Translations under genes and position numbers: made by a program | Notes under the pieces: model-generated | Database searches by the model: none | What the model saw: only the letters and a program-made list of their open reading frames with translations | Told to the model about the DNA's origin: nothing | Shown: positions 49,056-56,116 of the stretch, piece by piece | How the letters are laid out: every line of letters begins with the position of its first letter | Position numbering within the stretch: position 1 is the first letter of the stretch | DNA from: Paenarthrobacter nicotinovorans | GTDB lineage: Bacteria > Actinomycetota > Actinomycetes > Actinomycetales > Micrococcaceae | Direction of reading: 5' to 3' | Length of the DNA: 64,000 nt | Assembly: GCF_007670255.1 (NCBI RefSeq) | Contig: NZ_SZVS01000015.1 | Span: 33,603-97,602 of the forward strand

Positions 49056-50504
49056 TCAGCTGTTCAGCACGGCGTCGCCGCCGGCAGTGGCAACGTCTTC
49101 CAGCAGGACGGTCTGATCAATGACCGGCAGCCCTACAACGTGCCCAAAACTGAACATATTCTGCGGATCCAACTCGGCTTTCGCCTTGCGCAGACGCTCA
49201 CGGACACTTGGCTCCCAGGGCCGTTCCCTGTCCTCGGCGTCCACAAAGTGTCCATGCAGGTTGACGAAAGTCCCGCCGCTGGAGGCCGGACGCAGGTCCT
49301 CGCGGACGGCGTCGAACACTCCTGGAAGCAGCTCCGCCACGGGCGGGACGACCATGCCGGCCATGAAGAAGCTGAACGCTGCATCGCGCGCTCCCACCAT
49401 GTCTTCACCGTCAGCGCAGACGGCCAGGGCTCCACCAAGGAGACGGATTTCCGCCATGAGCACGGGGCTTGGGACGCCGGGGCCGAAATGCCGAAGAATG
49501 GCGTCCCTGGCATCCTGGTCCAAGCGATCCAACAGGAATCCCCGCTCCCGCACAGGCACGGGCTGCTCAGGGTCCTGATGGACCATGTCCATTTGGGTTG
49601 AATCCAAGGGGCCGGTGCCGTCCATCATGAAGGGAGCGCTCCGGCGCATGGGTTCCAGCAGCCGCGTGGCCACCTCGGCATCGCCCTGGTAGGCATACCG
49701 AAGGTGCACTACGAACTTTCCGCGCAACGGCTCGGGGACGATGTCCATGTCCGGCAGGCGAAGGAAAGCCAACGACGCCGATGCCTCCTTGGGCAGCCCG
49801 GGCACCCATTCGCTGAACTGCTCGAGAACGGCCGGGGCGTGCTCGCCGTCGTAGTACAGGCCGCCGGCGAACAGGTCCGAGCTGGGGAAGAGGTGGAATT
49901 CCATGGCCGTGACAATGCCGAGGTTCCCTTTTCCGCCCCTCAAGAGGTAGAACAGCTCGGAGTTCTCGTCTTTGCTTACCCGACGCTGGGTGCCATCGGC
50001 GGTGACAAGTTCAAAGGCAATCACGTGGTCCGAAGCGAAGCCGTACTTGCGGCCAAGGATGGGCAAACCGCCGCCCAGCGTGTAGCCCACCACGCCAACG
50101 TCGGTGGTTGAACCGCAGAGTCCCATCAAACCGAACGTGGCGGCGTGGTCGACCACTGCCCTCCAACGGACGCCCGCTCCGACACGGGCAGTCTTCTCGA
50201 GGGGATCTATGCTGAGCTCCAGCATGCGGCGCGTACTGATGAGCAGGCCACCTTCAATGGCATTGGTGGCACCGTGGCCCGTGGATTGCACGGAAACCGG
50301 CATTCGACGTTCTGCAGCCCAACGGACCGCCGCCGCGACGTCCTCTGCATCGAGGGCGCCGAAAGCAAGGTCCGGCTGGTGCTGGGTAGATAGGTTGAAG
50401 GCCGCTACTTCTGCGGCGAATCCGGGATCGGCAGGCGTGAACACTGGACCGCGGACGCTGAGTTGGAGTTCTGAAACATCTGAAATGGACGCGTGGGACT
50501 GCAT
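49056..50504 (-). CDS. FAD-linked oxidoreductase with BBE domain
   Basis: This 482-residue protein is of the berberine-bridge/6-hydroxynicotine oxidase group. QSTGHGATNAIEGGLLISTRRM has the His that binds FAD covalently; GLCGSTTDVGVVGYTLGGGLP is the second FAD loop, where the usual Cys of bicovalent members is Thr; the C-terminus ends RLRKAKAELDPQNMFSFGHVV. It oxidises an alcohol, amine or sugar with oxygen. A short dyad (TATCCA-N5-TGGATA) lies 58 bp upstream. It is not linked to the island at 9.7-42 kb by any shared site. Confidence 0.88.
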   Translation of the reverse strand: MQSHASISDVSELQLSVRGPVFTPADPGFAAEVAAFNLSTQHQPDLAFGALDAEDVAAAVRWAAERRMPVSVQSTGHGATNAIEGGLLISTRRMLELSIDPLEKTARVGAGVRWRAVVDHAATFGLMGLCGSTTDVGVVGYTLGGGLPILGRKYGFASDHVIAFELVTADGTQRRVSKDENSELFYLLRGGKGNLGIVTAMEFHLFPSSDLFAGGLYYDGEHAPAVLEQFSEWVPGLPKEASASLAFLRLPDMDIVPEPLRGKFVVHLRYAYQGDAEVATRLLEPMRRSAPFMMDGTGPLDSTQMDMVHQDPEQPVPVRERGFLLDRLDQDARDAILRHFGPGVPSPVLMAEIRLLGGALAVCADGEDMVGARDAAFSFFMAGMVVPPVAELLPGVFDAVREDLRPASSGGTFVNLHGHFVDAEDRERPWEPSVRERLRKAKAELDPQNMFSFGHVVGLPVIDQTVLLEDVATAGGDAVLNS

Positions 50505-50561
50505 GATCTTCTCTCACATTGACCGAGTAGTGGAAGCTTCCCCAGCAAGCCGTGATCAGTT

Positions 50562-50578
50562 TATCCATCAACTGGATA
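50562..50578. promoter_or_regulatory. Short dyad upstream of the BBE flavoenzyme
   Basis: TATCCATCAACTGGATA: 6-bp arms with a 5-bp spacer in the 124-bp gap before the flavoenzyme start. A possible regulator site; no regulator is encoded next to it. Confidence 0.3.
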
Positions 50579-50628
50579 TACGAGAAGAGTTTTTAAATCA
50601 CCCATAATCGGGCGAGGGCCTTGGAGGC

Positions 50629-51138
50629 CTACAGCTGCTTGATCATGCGGGTGTTGCCCAAGGTGTTGGGCTTGACCCGCGCAAGGTCCAGGAACTCCGC
50701 CACGCCCTCATCGTGCGAGCGCAGCAACTCCGAGTACACCTGCGGATCCACCGCGGACTGGTCCTCCATGACCTCGAATCCATGCCGCTTGAAGAAGTCC
50801 ACCTCGAAGGTGAGGCAGAATACCCGGCTCACGCCCAGGGCGCGCGCCTCCTCCAGGAGGTTCTCCACCAGGGTGTGGCCGACACCGCGCCCACGCCAGG
50901 AATCAGCCGCTGCCAGCGTGCGGATCTCGGCCAGGTCCTCCCACATCACATGCAGCGCGCCGCAGCCAATGACCTCGCCGGCGTCGGACTCGGCAATCCG
51001 GAACTCCTGGAGGCTCTCGTAATAGGCCACTGTCTCCTTGGCCATCAGGATCCGCTCCTCCGCCAGGGGGGCAACGAGCCTCTTGATGGCCGCCACGTCG
51101 CTGGTGCGGGCAGGGCGAAGGCTGAAGGAGGAAGTCAC
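50629..51138 (-). CDS. argA: Amino-acid N-acetyltransferase (ArgA, Rv2747-like)
   Basis: This 169-residue GNAT protein matches the short stand-alone N-acetylglutamate synthase of mycobacteria: CGALHVMWEDLAEIRTLAAADSWRGRGVGHTLV (acetyl-CoA loop RGRGVG), VFCLTFEVDFFKRHGF, and the ending GVAEFLDLARVKPNTLGNTRM. It makes N-acetylglutamate, the first step of arginine synthesis. The GTG start has little leader; it may be nearly leaderless. Confidence 0.86.
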   Translation of the reverse strand: MTSSFSLRPARTSDVAAIKRLVAPLAEERILMAKETVAYYESLQEFRIAESDAGEVIGCGALHVMWEDLAEIRTLAAADSWRGRGVGHTLVENLLEEARALGVSRVFCLTFEVDFFKRHGFEVMEDQSAVDPQVYSELLRSHDEGVAEFLDLARVKPNTLGNTRMIKQL

Positions 51139-51209
51139 TCCCCCATCCTAACGAGATGGCCACCCCTCACTGCTTCGTGAAGGCAGGTGTGGGTTCCGCT
51201 CACGGTAAT

Positions 51210-51233
51210 CAACACTTATATCGCTAAGTGTTG
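51210..51233. promoter_or_regulatory. Palindromic operator 1 upstream of the Fic gene
   Basis: CAACACTTA-N6-TAAGTGTTG, perfect 9-bp arms. Followed by GTATGGCGGGAA. Its centre is 41 bp from that of the second copy, about four helical turns. Confidence 0.8.
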
Positions 51234-51250
51234 GTATGGCGGGAATTAAC

Positions 51251-51274
51251 CAACACTTATGGGCTTAAGTGTTG
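51251..51274. promoter_or_regulatory. Palindromic operator 2 upstream of the Fic gene
   Basis: CAACACTTA-N6-TAAGTGTTG, identical arms to copy 1, ending 13 bp before the Fic start codon and overlapping its leader (GTATGGTGGAAAC). Confidence 0.8.
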
Positions 51275-51287
51275 GTATGGTGGAAAC

Positions 51288-52526
51288 ATGCCCACGTCTC
51301 CGTCCCAACGCATTCCGGTTGCTCCTGTCTCCTTCGAGACTTTCGACTGGCAGCCTCGCGCGCCCGCGATGTTCTCGCGCGCCGAGGTTGAGCGACAGAC
51401 CGGCCCTTATCAAGCAGCCTTGACGGCGAATATTGAGCACTGGACTCCCGAAATTTCCGGGGAAGATTCCGCGGATGTCGAGGACGCGACTCGTGAGCTC
51501 GTGAAATTCGACAAACACGCTCAACAGACGCTGGGCACGGACAACCCCGCGCTTGGACCCATGACTGCGATCCTCTTGCGCACGGAATCAGCCTCAAGTT
51601 CGCAAATCGAGCAATTGACCACATCGGCGAAACAACTTGCCCTCGCCGAGATTGACGCCGGCCACAAGGCCAACGCGCTGACCGTCGTCGGAAATGTCCG
51701 CGCCATGGAAGCAGCTCTTCGGCTGGCCGACAATATCAGCGAAGACTCCATACTGGCGATGCACAAGGCGCTGATGCTCCACCAGCCCGGCTTCGATCCG
51801 GCAGGCGCTGGTCGCTTCAGAGAAGAGCAGGTGTGGATCGGCCCTGGCCAAGCCGGACCACGAGTGGCCGAGTTCGTCGCTCCGCACCATGGCCGTATTC
51901 ACGGGGCGATCACGGATTTGGTCAAGTTCATCCACCGCCAGGATGTCTCCGTACTGGTTCAGGTGGCGGTCAGTCATGCGCAGTTCGAAACGGTGCACCC
52001 ATTCCCCGATGGAAACGGCAGGACGGGTAGGGCGCTGGCTCAGTCGATTCTCCGCAACAAGGGCCTGGTCGGCTCCACAGCTGTGCCAATCTCCGCCGGT
52101 CTTCTGGTGGACACAGCACGCTACTTCGCCGCGCTTGGCGCATTCCGGGAGGGCGACGCCGGACCAATAGTTCGTCAGTTCGCGGGAGCAGCCCGGATTG
52201 CGGCCACTACTGGATCACGACTTGTAGACGACCTTGTCGCCGAGCTCGAAGAGTCCCGGGCAAAGTTGGCTGGTCTTCGGGCAGACGCGGCGGCCTGGAA
52301 GGTGCTGCCCGCACTGATCGGGCAGCCCGCGGTCAACACAAAGTTCCTAATGAGCGAACTCGGTCTCGGCGAGATGGCGGCGCTTCGCGCACTGGACACG
52401 CTCAGTGGCCGTGGCGTGCTCAACGAGACTTCAGGCCACGGCCGCAAGCGGGTTTGGCAGCACCGCGGAATACTCGATGTCCTCGACTCCTACGCCGCCG
52501 ACATCCGACGGATGTCGGGAGGCTGA
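51288..52526 (+). CDS. Fic-family AMPylase with C-terminal winged helix
   Basis: The ATG at 51288 (inside the repeat-derived leader) gives 412 residues. The Fic catalytic loop HPFPDGNGRTGR (about residues 238-249) is complete, so transfer of AMP or another NMP is expected. An N-terminal inhibitory-like motif SSQIEQ (about 104-109) resembles the canonical SxxxE(G/N) but has Gln at the last place. The C-terminus (about 345-405) is a winged helix (FLMSELGLGEMAALRALDTLSGRGVLNETSGHGRKRVW). The two operators upstream fit autoregulation by this domain. Whether it acts as a toxin or a regulator is open. Confidence 0.87.
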   Translation: MPTSPSQRIPVAPVSFETFDWQPRAPAMFSRAEVERQTGPYQAALTANIEHWTPEISGEDSADVEDATRELVKFDKHAQQTLGTDNPALGPMTAILLRTESASSSQIEQLTTSAKQLALAEIDAGHKANALTVVGNVRAMEAALRLADNISEDSILAMHKALMLHQPGFDPAGAGRFREEQVWIGPGQAGPRVAEFVAPHHGRIHGAITDLVKFIHRQDVSVLVQVAVSHAQFETVHPFPDGNGRTGRALAQSILRNKGLVGSTAVPISAGLLVDTARYFAALGAFREGDAGPIVRQFAGAARIAATTGSRLVDDLVAELEESRAKLAGLRADAAAWKVLPALIGQPAVNTKFLMSELGLGEMAALRALDTLSGRGVLNETSGHGRKRVWQHRGILDVLDSYAADIRRMSGG

Positions 52527-52547
52527 TCCGTCAGCCTCCCGACACAG

Positions 52548-54644
52548 CTACACTCCCAACTCTTCCGGGAGCGCCACCTCCGTGCCCAGGACCTGCTTGG
52601 CCAGGAAGTGCTCCACGACGCCGTACCAAACCTTGGCGTGCTGCGGTTGCAGGATCCAGTGGTTCTCGTCCGGGAAGTACAGGAAGCGGTGAGGGCTCTG
52701 GCCGTTGTCATCCGCGGGCAACTGCGAGGAGGACAGGAGCTCGTACCAAAGCCGCAGGCCTTCGCCGATCGGCACCCGGTAATCCTTGTCGCCGTGGATC
52801 ACCAGCATGGGCGTCTTGATGTTGCCTACATTCAGGTGCGGTGAATTCGCCATGGCCATCTCAGCGGTCATTTCCTTGAGCCAGTACTGCGCAGCATCCG
52901 TGGTAGGCCCGAACTGGTCCAGCGCCCACAGGCTGGCATGCGTGACAATCGCCTTGAATCGGTCCGTTTGCCCGGCCACCCAGTTCGCCATGTAACCACC
53001 GAACGAGCCACCCATGGCCGCGGTCCGCGTTTCGTCAATATCCGGTCGCGACACCACCGCATCAGTAATGGCCATCAGGTCGGTAAAGGGCTTCTTTCCC
53101 CATTCACCCCATCCGCGCTGGATGAATTCCTGCCCGTAGCCGGTAGACAGGGCCGGATCCGGCAGCAGGACCGCGTAACCCTTGGCCACCAACAGCCAGG
53201 GGTTCCATCGCCAGGTCCAGGCGTTCCACGAGCCCAAGGGTCCACCATGGATCCAGAGCAGGAGTGGCGCCGGATCTTCCGCTGAGGCCCCCTCCGGAAG
53301 GGCGAGGTAGGCAGGTACCCGCGCGCCGTCGTCGGCTGTTGCCTCCACGCGCTCAAGGCGGCCCTTGTACGCTGGCCGCTCCGCAGGTGCCTGCAAGCGG
53401 AGCACTTCTCCCGTGGCGAGGTCGATCCGCACAGCTTCGGCAGGGAACTCGTACGAGCTGCGAAGCGCATACGCGGCGCTCCCGTCGGGAGACACCACGA
53501 CGTCGGTATACGCCGCACCGTCCTGCGTCACCTGCGTGACACCACCGTCGGCGACGTCGATCCGGAAAACCGGCGACGCGCCGTCGTCGTCCGCTTTCGC
53601 GAGGATGGCCGAACCGTCGGGGAGCCATGCGAGCGCGGTGGCCCATCGGTCCCACTGGTGGGCCAGGGGCTCCAGGTCAGCGGTCTCGCCACCCGCCACG
53701 TTCAGCAGGTGCAGCTTCACCTGGGGCGCCTGGGTGGGCGTTGTGTCGCTCTCGCTCTTCACCACCAGCGTCCGGTTGTCCGGGCTGACGGGGCCAGGGA
53801 AGTAACTCATCCCTTCATGGTCGAGCAGCACCTTGACCGCACCGGTAGCCACGTCGATGGCAGCCAGGACCTCACGGCTATCGGCTTTGGCCAGCGCCTT
53901 GGCCATGCTGGTGTAGATGGTTTTGCCGTCGGGGCTCACCACGGTTTTTGCTTCCCGAAGCGAGGCGCCGACGCCGGATGTCAGGTTCCGCAACGTGAGC
54001 GGCGCGGCAGCATCCACTGTTGCCGGCTTGCCGGGCTCCTTCTCCTCCCCCGGCTCCACTGCGAAGATGCGCGGCTCTGCAGGGCCGAGGTCGGCATCCC
54101 AGTACCGGACAGGGTAGCCGCTGTGCAGGATGGCCGAGACCTTGTTGTCCTTGCGGGCCTTCCTGCGTTCTTCATCGTTTTCCTCGTCGGTTGAGCCGGC
54201 AAGGACCTCTGCGTTGATGAACGTTGCGTCGGCGCTCTTGGCCGTCATGACCGAACTGATGCCCCCGGGACGCGAGTGAACCACGCGCGCTTCACCGCCG
54301 TCGGACGGGAGCAGCCACAGCGCGTTGACGGGGTCAGCGTCGGGGCTTTCAGGGTCCGGGCGGGCCGAAGTGAAGTAGAGGTCGCCGTTGGCCGCGAAGG
54401 CAGCACCGGTTTCGCCCTTGGAACTGCGGGTGATCCGGCGCGCACGGCTTTGGCCTGCTGGGTCCAGCTCCCACAGGGCGGTAGTGAACGCGGTTCCTTT
54501 GGTGTCCAACGTCGTCACGGTAGTGACCAGGCGTTTTCCATCCGGGCTAAGGGTCAGGCCACCAACCCGCGGGATGGCGAGGTAGTGGTCCAGGTCATGA
54601 AAGGGGGTTTCGGGCTGTGCGCCCGAGGTATCAGCTGAGTCCAT
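52548..54644 (-). CDS. S9-family prolyl oligopeptidase-like peptidase
   Basis: The ATG at 54644 gives 698 residues; a GTG 15 bp earlier is also open. The N-terminal two-thirds is a beta-propeller with repeated SPDG strands (GLTLSPDGKRL, VVSPDGKTIY, VVSPDGSAAY). The C-terminal alpha/beta-hydrolase domain has nucleophile Ser in AAMGGSFGGYMAN, the Asp in HGDKDYRVP and the His in DENHWI. It is an acylaminoacyl or dipeptidyl peptidase type and has no signal peptide, so cytoplasmic. Confidence 0.92.
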   Translation of the reverse strand: MDSADTSGAQPETPFHDLDHYLAIPRVGGLTLSPDGKRLVTTVTTLDTKGTAFTTALWELDPAGQSRARRITRSSKGETGAAFAANGDLYFTSARPDPESPDADPVNALWLLPSDGGEARVVHSRPGGISSVMTAKSADATFINAEVLAGSTDEENDEERRKARKDNKVSAILHSGYPVRYWDADLGPAEPRIFAVEPGEEKEPGKPATVDAAAPLTLRNLTSGVGASLREAKTVVSPDGKTIYTSMAKALAKADSREVLAAIDVATGAVKVLLDHEGMSYFPGPVSPDNRTLVVKSESDTTPTQAPQVKLHLLNVAGGETADLEPLAHQWDRWATALAWLPDGSAILAKADDDGASPVFRIDVADGGVTQVTQDGAAYTDVVVSPDGSAAYALRSSYEFPAEAVRIDLATGEVLRLQAPAERPAYKGRLERVEATADDGARVPAYLALPEGASAEDPAPLLLWIHGGPLGSWNAWTWRWNPWLLVAKGYAVLLPDPALSTGYGQEFIQRGWGEWGKKPFTDLMAITDAVVSRPDIDETRTAAMGGSFGGYMANWVAGQTDRFKAIVTHASLWALDQFGPTTDAAQYWLKEMTAEMAMANSPHLNVGNIKTPMLVIHGDKDYRVPIGEGLRLWYELLSSSQLPADDNGQSPHRFLYFPDENHWILQPQHAKVWYGVVEHFLAKQVLGTEVALPEELGV

Positions 54645-54709
54645 GCTCCGATTCAACACCGAATGTGTTCGTCATCACAGCCTGGTTCACTTACAGTGAA
54701 ACAGTACTT

Positions 54710-55936
54710 TCAGATATTGGCGCGGGTTTCAACCCGCCGCAGCGCCTCGACCACGGGAAGGGTCCCGTCTTCTTCGGCGACGGCTGCCGCCATTTCTTCT
54801 GCCCGCACACCGTACGACGGCGTGTGGGCGGCTTTCGCAATAGCCTCGCCGAGGCGCTCCGGAGTCAGCGTCTTGTGCGGAAGTGGGCCGGGACCAACCC
54901 CGAGCGCGGCAATCCTAGAGGCCCACAGTGGTTGGTCGGTGTACACGGGGACAGCTACCGCAGGGACACCTGCCCGGAACCCGGCCGCCGTCGTTCCAGC
55001 CCCCGCGTGATGCACCACCGCGGCCATACGCGGAAACAGCCACTCATGGGGAACATCCCCGACGCCGATAGCGTCATCGCCAAGGGGCCCCTCCACCCCC
55101 TGCACCACAGCCCGCGTGCCGGCGCGCCGCGTAGCCTCGAGGATGAAGTCGGGGTCAATGTGGGCGCTGCTGCCGAAGCCCACGAAGACCGGCGGTGGCC
55201 CATCCCCAAGGAAGTCCACCAAATCCTCCGGCGGCTGCCAGTCCTGCCTCGTTGCAGGCCACCAGTATCCGGCCATGACCAAGCCATCGTGCCAATCGGC
55301 AGGGCGCGGCAGCACCGTTGGACTGATGCCGTGGAGCGTGATTGCCCGTGCCGTCCTTCTGCGTCTCTCGCCCGCCGCACGGCTTTCCTTTGCGAGCCCC
55401 AGGGTCTTGCGAAGCCGCCTGCTGGGACCGTCGTAGGGAGCCGGCCCTGCTGCAGCACGCTCGCCAATAAGCCTGTTGCCCCACGGGCCAAGGCTTCGCG
55501 CCGAGTTCATGATCACCGGAGGGTAGGCAGAGCTGGGTTCCGTGGGCTGCAGATGGGCCCCGATGGCTGGGATGCCGAAGGCTTCAGCAACGTCGTACGC
55601 GTAGGGCGCTACCGAGTTCGTCAGAATGACGTCGGCTCCGGCCTCGGCTGCGGCCAGCGTGCCGATCGCGGCATTCTCCATGTACTGGCCCAGCTGGCGC
55701 CAGAACTCCACGAGGTTGCCCGGTTCCGGCTTCGTCCCGGGAGCCGGTCGCCTGATGAGCCGGGCCAAGTCCCCCTGCAGCGGCCTGAATTCACAGCCGG
55801 ACTCGACAACCAGTGCAGCGTACGCAGGGTTGGCGGCAATAGCGACCTCATAGCCCAAGTGCTGCAGGCGGCATCCGAGGCCCGCCACGGGCGCAACGTC
55901 ACCCCTGGTACCGGGGGCCACCATCAAAACGCGCAA
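54710..55936 (-). CDS. UGT/GtfB-type glycosyltransferase
   Basis: The TTG at 55936 follows GGAGGGGAG and gives 408 residues; an upstream TTG at 55999 lies in the palindrome. The N-terminal domain opens LRVLMVAPGTRGDVAPVAGLG, the GT1 acceptor pocket. The C-terminal donor domain has FVGFGSSAHIDP and VVHHAGAGTTAAGFRAGVPAVAVPVYTDQPLWASRIAALGVG, the nucleotide-sugar motif. It glycosylates a small molecule or lipid; the acceptor is unknown. Confidence 0.9.
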   Translation of the reverse strand: MRVLMVAPGTRGDVAPVAGLGCRLQHLGYEVAIAANPAYAALVVESGCEFRPLQGDLARLIRRPAPGTKPEPGNLVEFWRQLGQYMENAAIGTLAAAEAGADVILTNSVAPYAYDVAEAFGIPAIGAHLQPTEPSSAYPPVIMNSARSLGPWGNRLIGERAAAGPAPYDGPSRRLRKTLGLAKESRAAGERRRRTARAITLHGISPTVLPRPADWHDGLVMAGYWWPATRQDWQPPEDLVDFLGDGPPPVFVGFGSSAHIDPDFILEATRRAGTRAVVQGVEGPLGDDAIGVGDVPHEWLFPRMAAVVHHAGAGTTAAGFRAGVPAVAVPVYTDQPLWASRIAALGVGPGPLPHKTLTPERLGEAIAKAAHTPSYGVRAEEMAAAVAEEDGTLPVVEALRRVETRANI

Positions 55937-55951
55937 GCTCCCCTCCCCCAC

Positions 55952-56018
55952 TGGAGTTTTTGTACAGATAATGCCCTTATCAAGCCACCTTAGCCGCAAT
56001 AGGTGTACAAAAACTCCA
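55952..56018. repeat. Nested palindrome between the glycosyltransferase and clpC
   Basis: Outer arms TGGAGTTTTTGTACA (55952-55966) and its exact complement (56004-56018) enclose an inner stem GATAA/TTATC (55967-55981). The AT-rich outer arm stands out in GC-rich DNA. No gene is in this 180-bp gap. It may be a mobile palindromic repeat or a terminator of clpC. Confidence 0.75.
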
Positions 56019-56055
56019 CTTTAGGGGTGGGGATGGGAAGTGGGCCTGGGGCAAG

Positions 56056-56097
56056 CGAAAGCCCCGCCCACTCCTTTCGGAATGAACGGGGCTTTCG
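56056..56097 (-). terminator. Terminator of clpC
   Basis: Arms CGAAAGCCCCG and CGGGGCTTTCG enclose a 20-nt loop, 20 bp past the clpC stop. No T-run follows on the minus strand. Confidence 0.6.
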
Positions 56098-56116
56098 TTG
56101 GGCCAGGCCAGATAAC

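Noticed and set aside
54660..54709. Short dyad TTCACT-N3-AGTGAA before the S9 peptidase gene
   Set aside because: It is only 6 bp per arm with no repeat elsewhere nearby; chance is likely.
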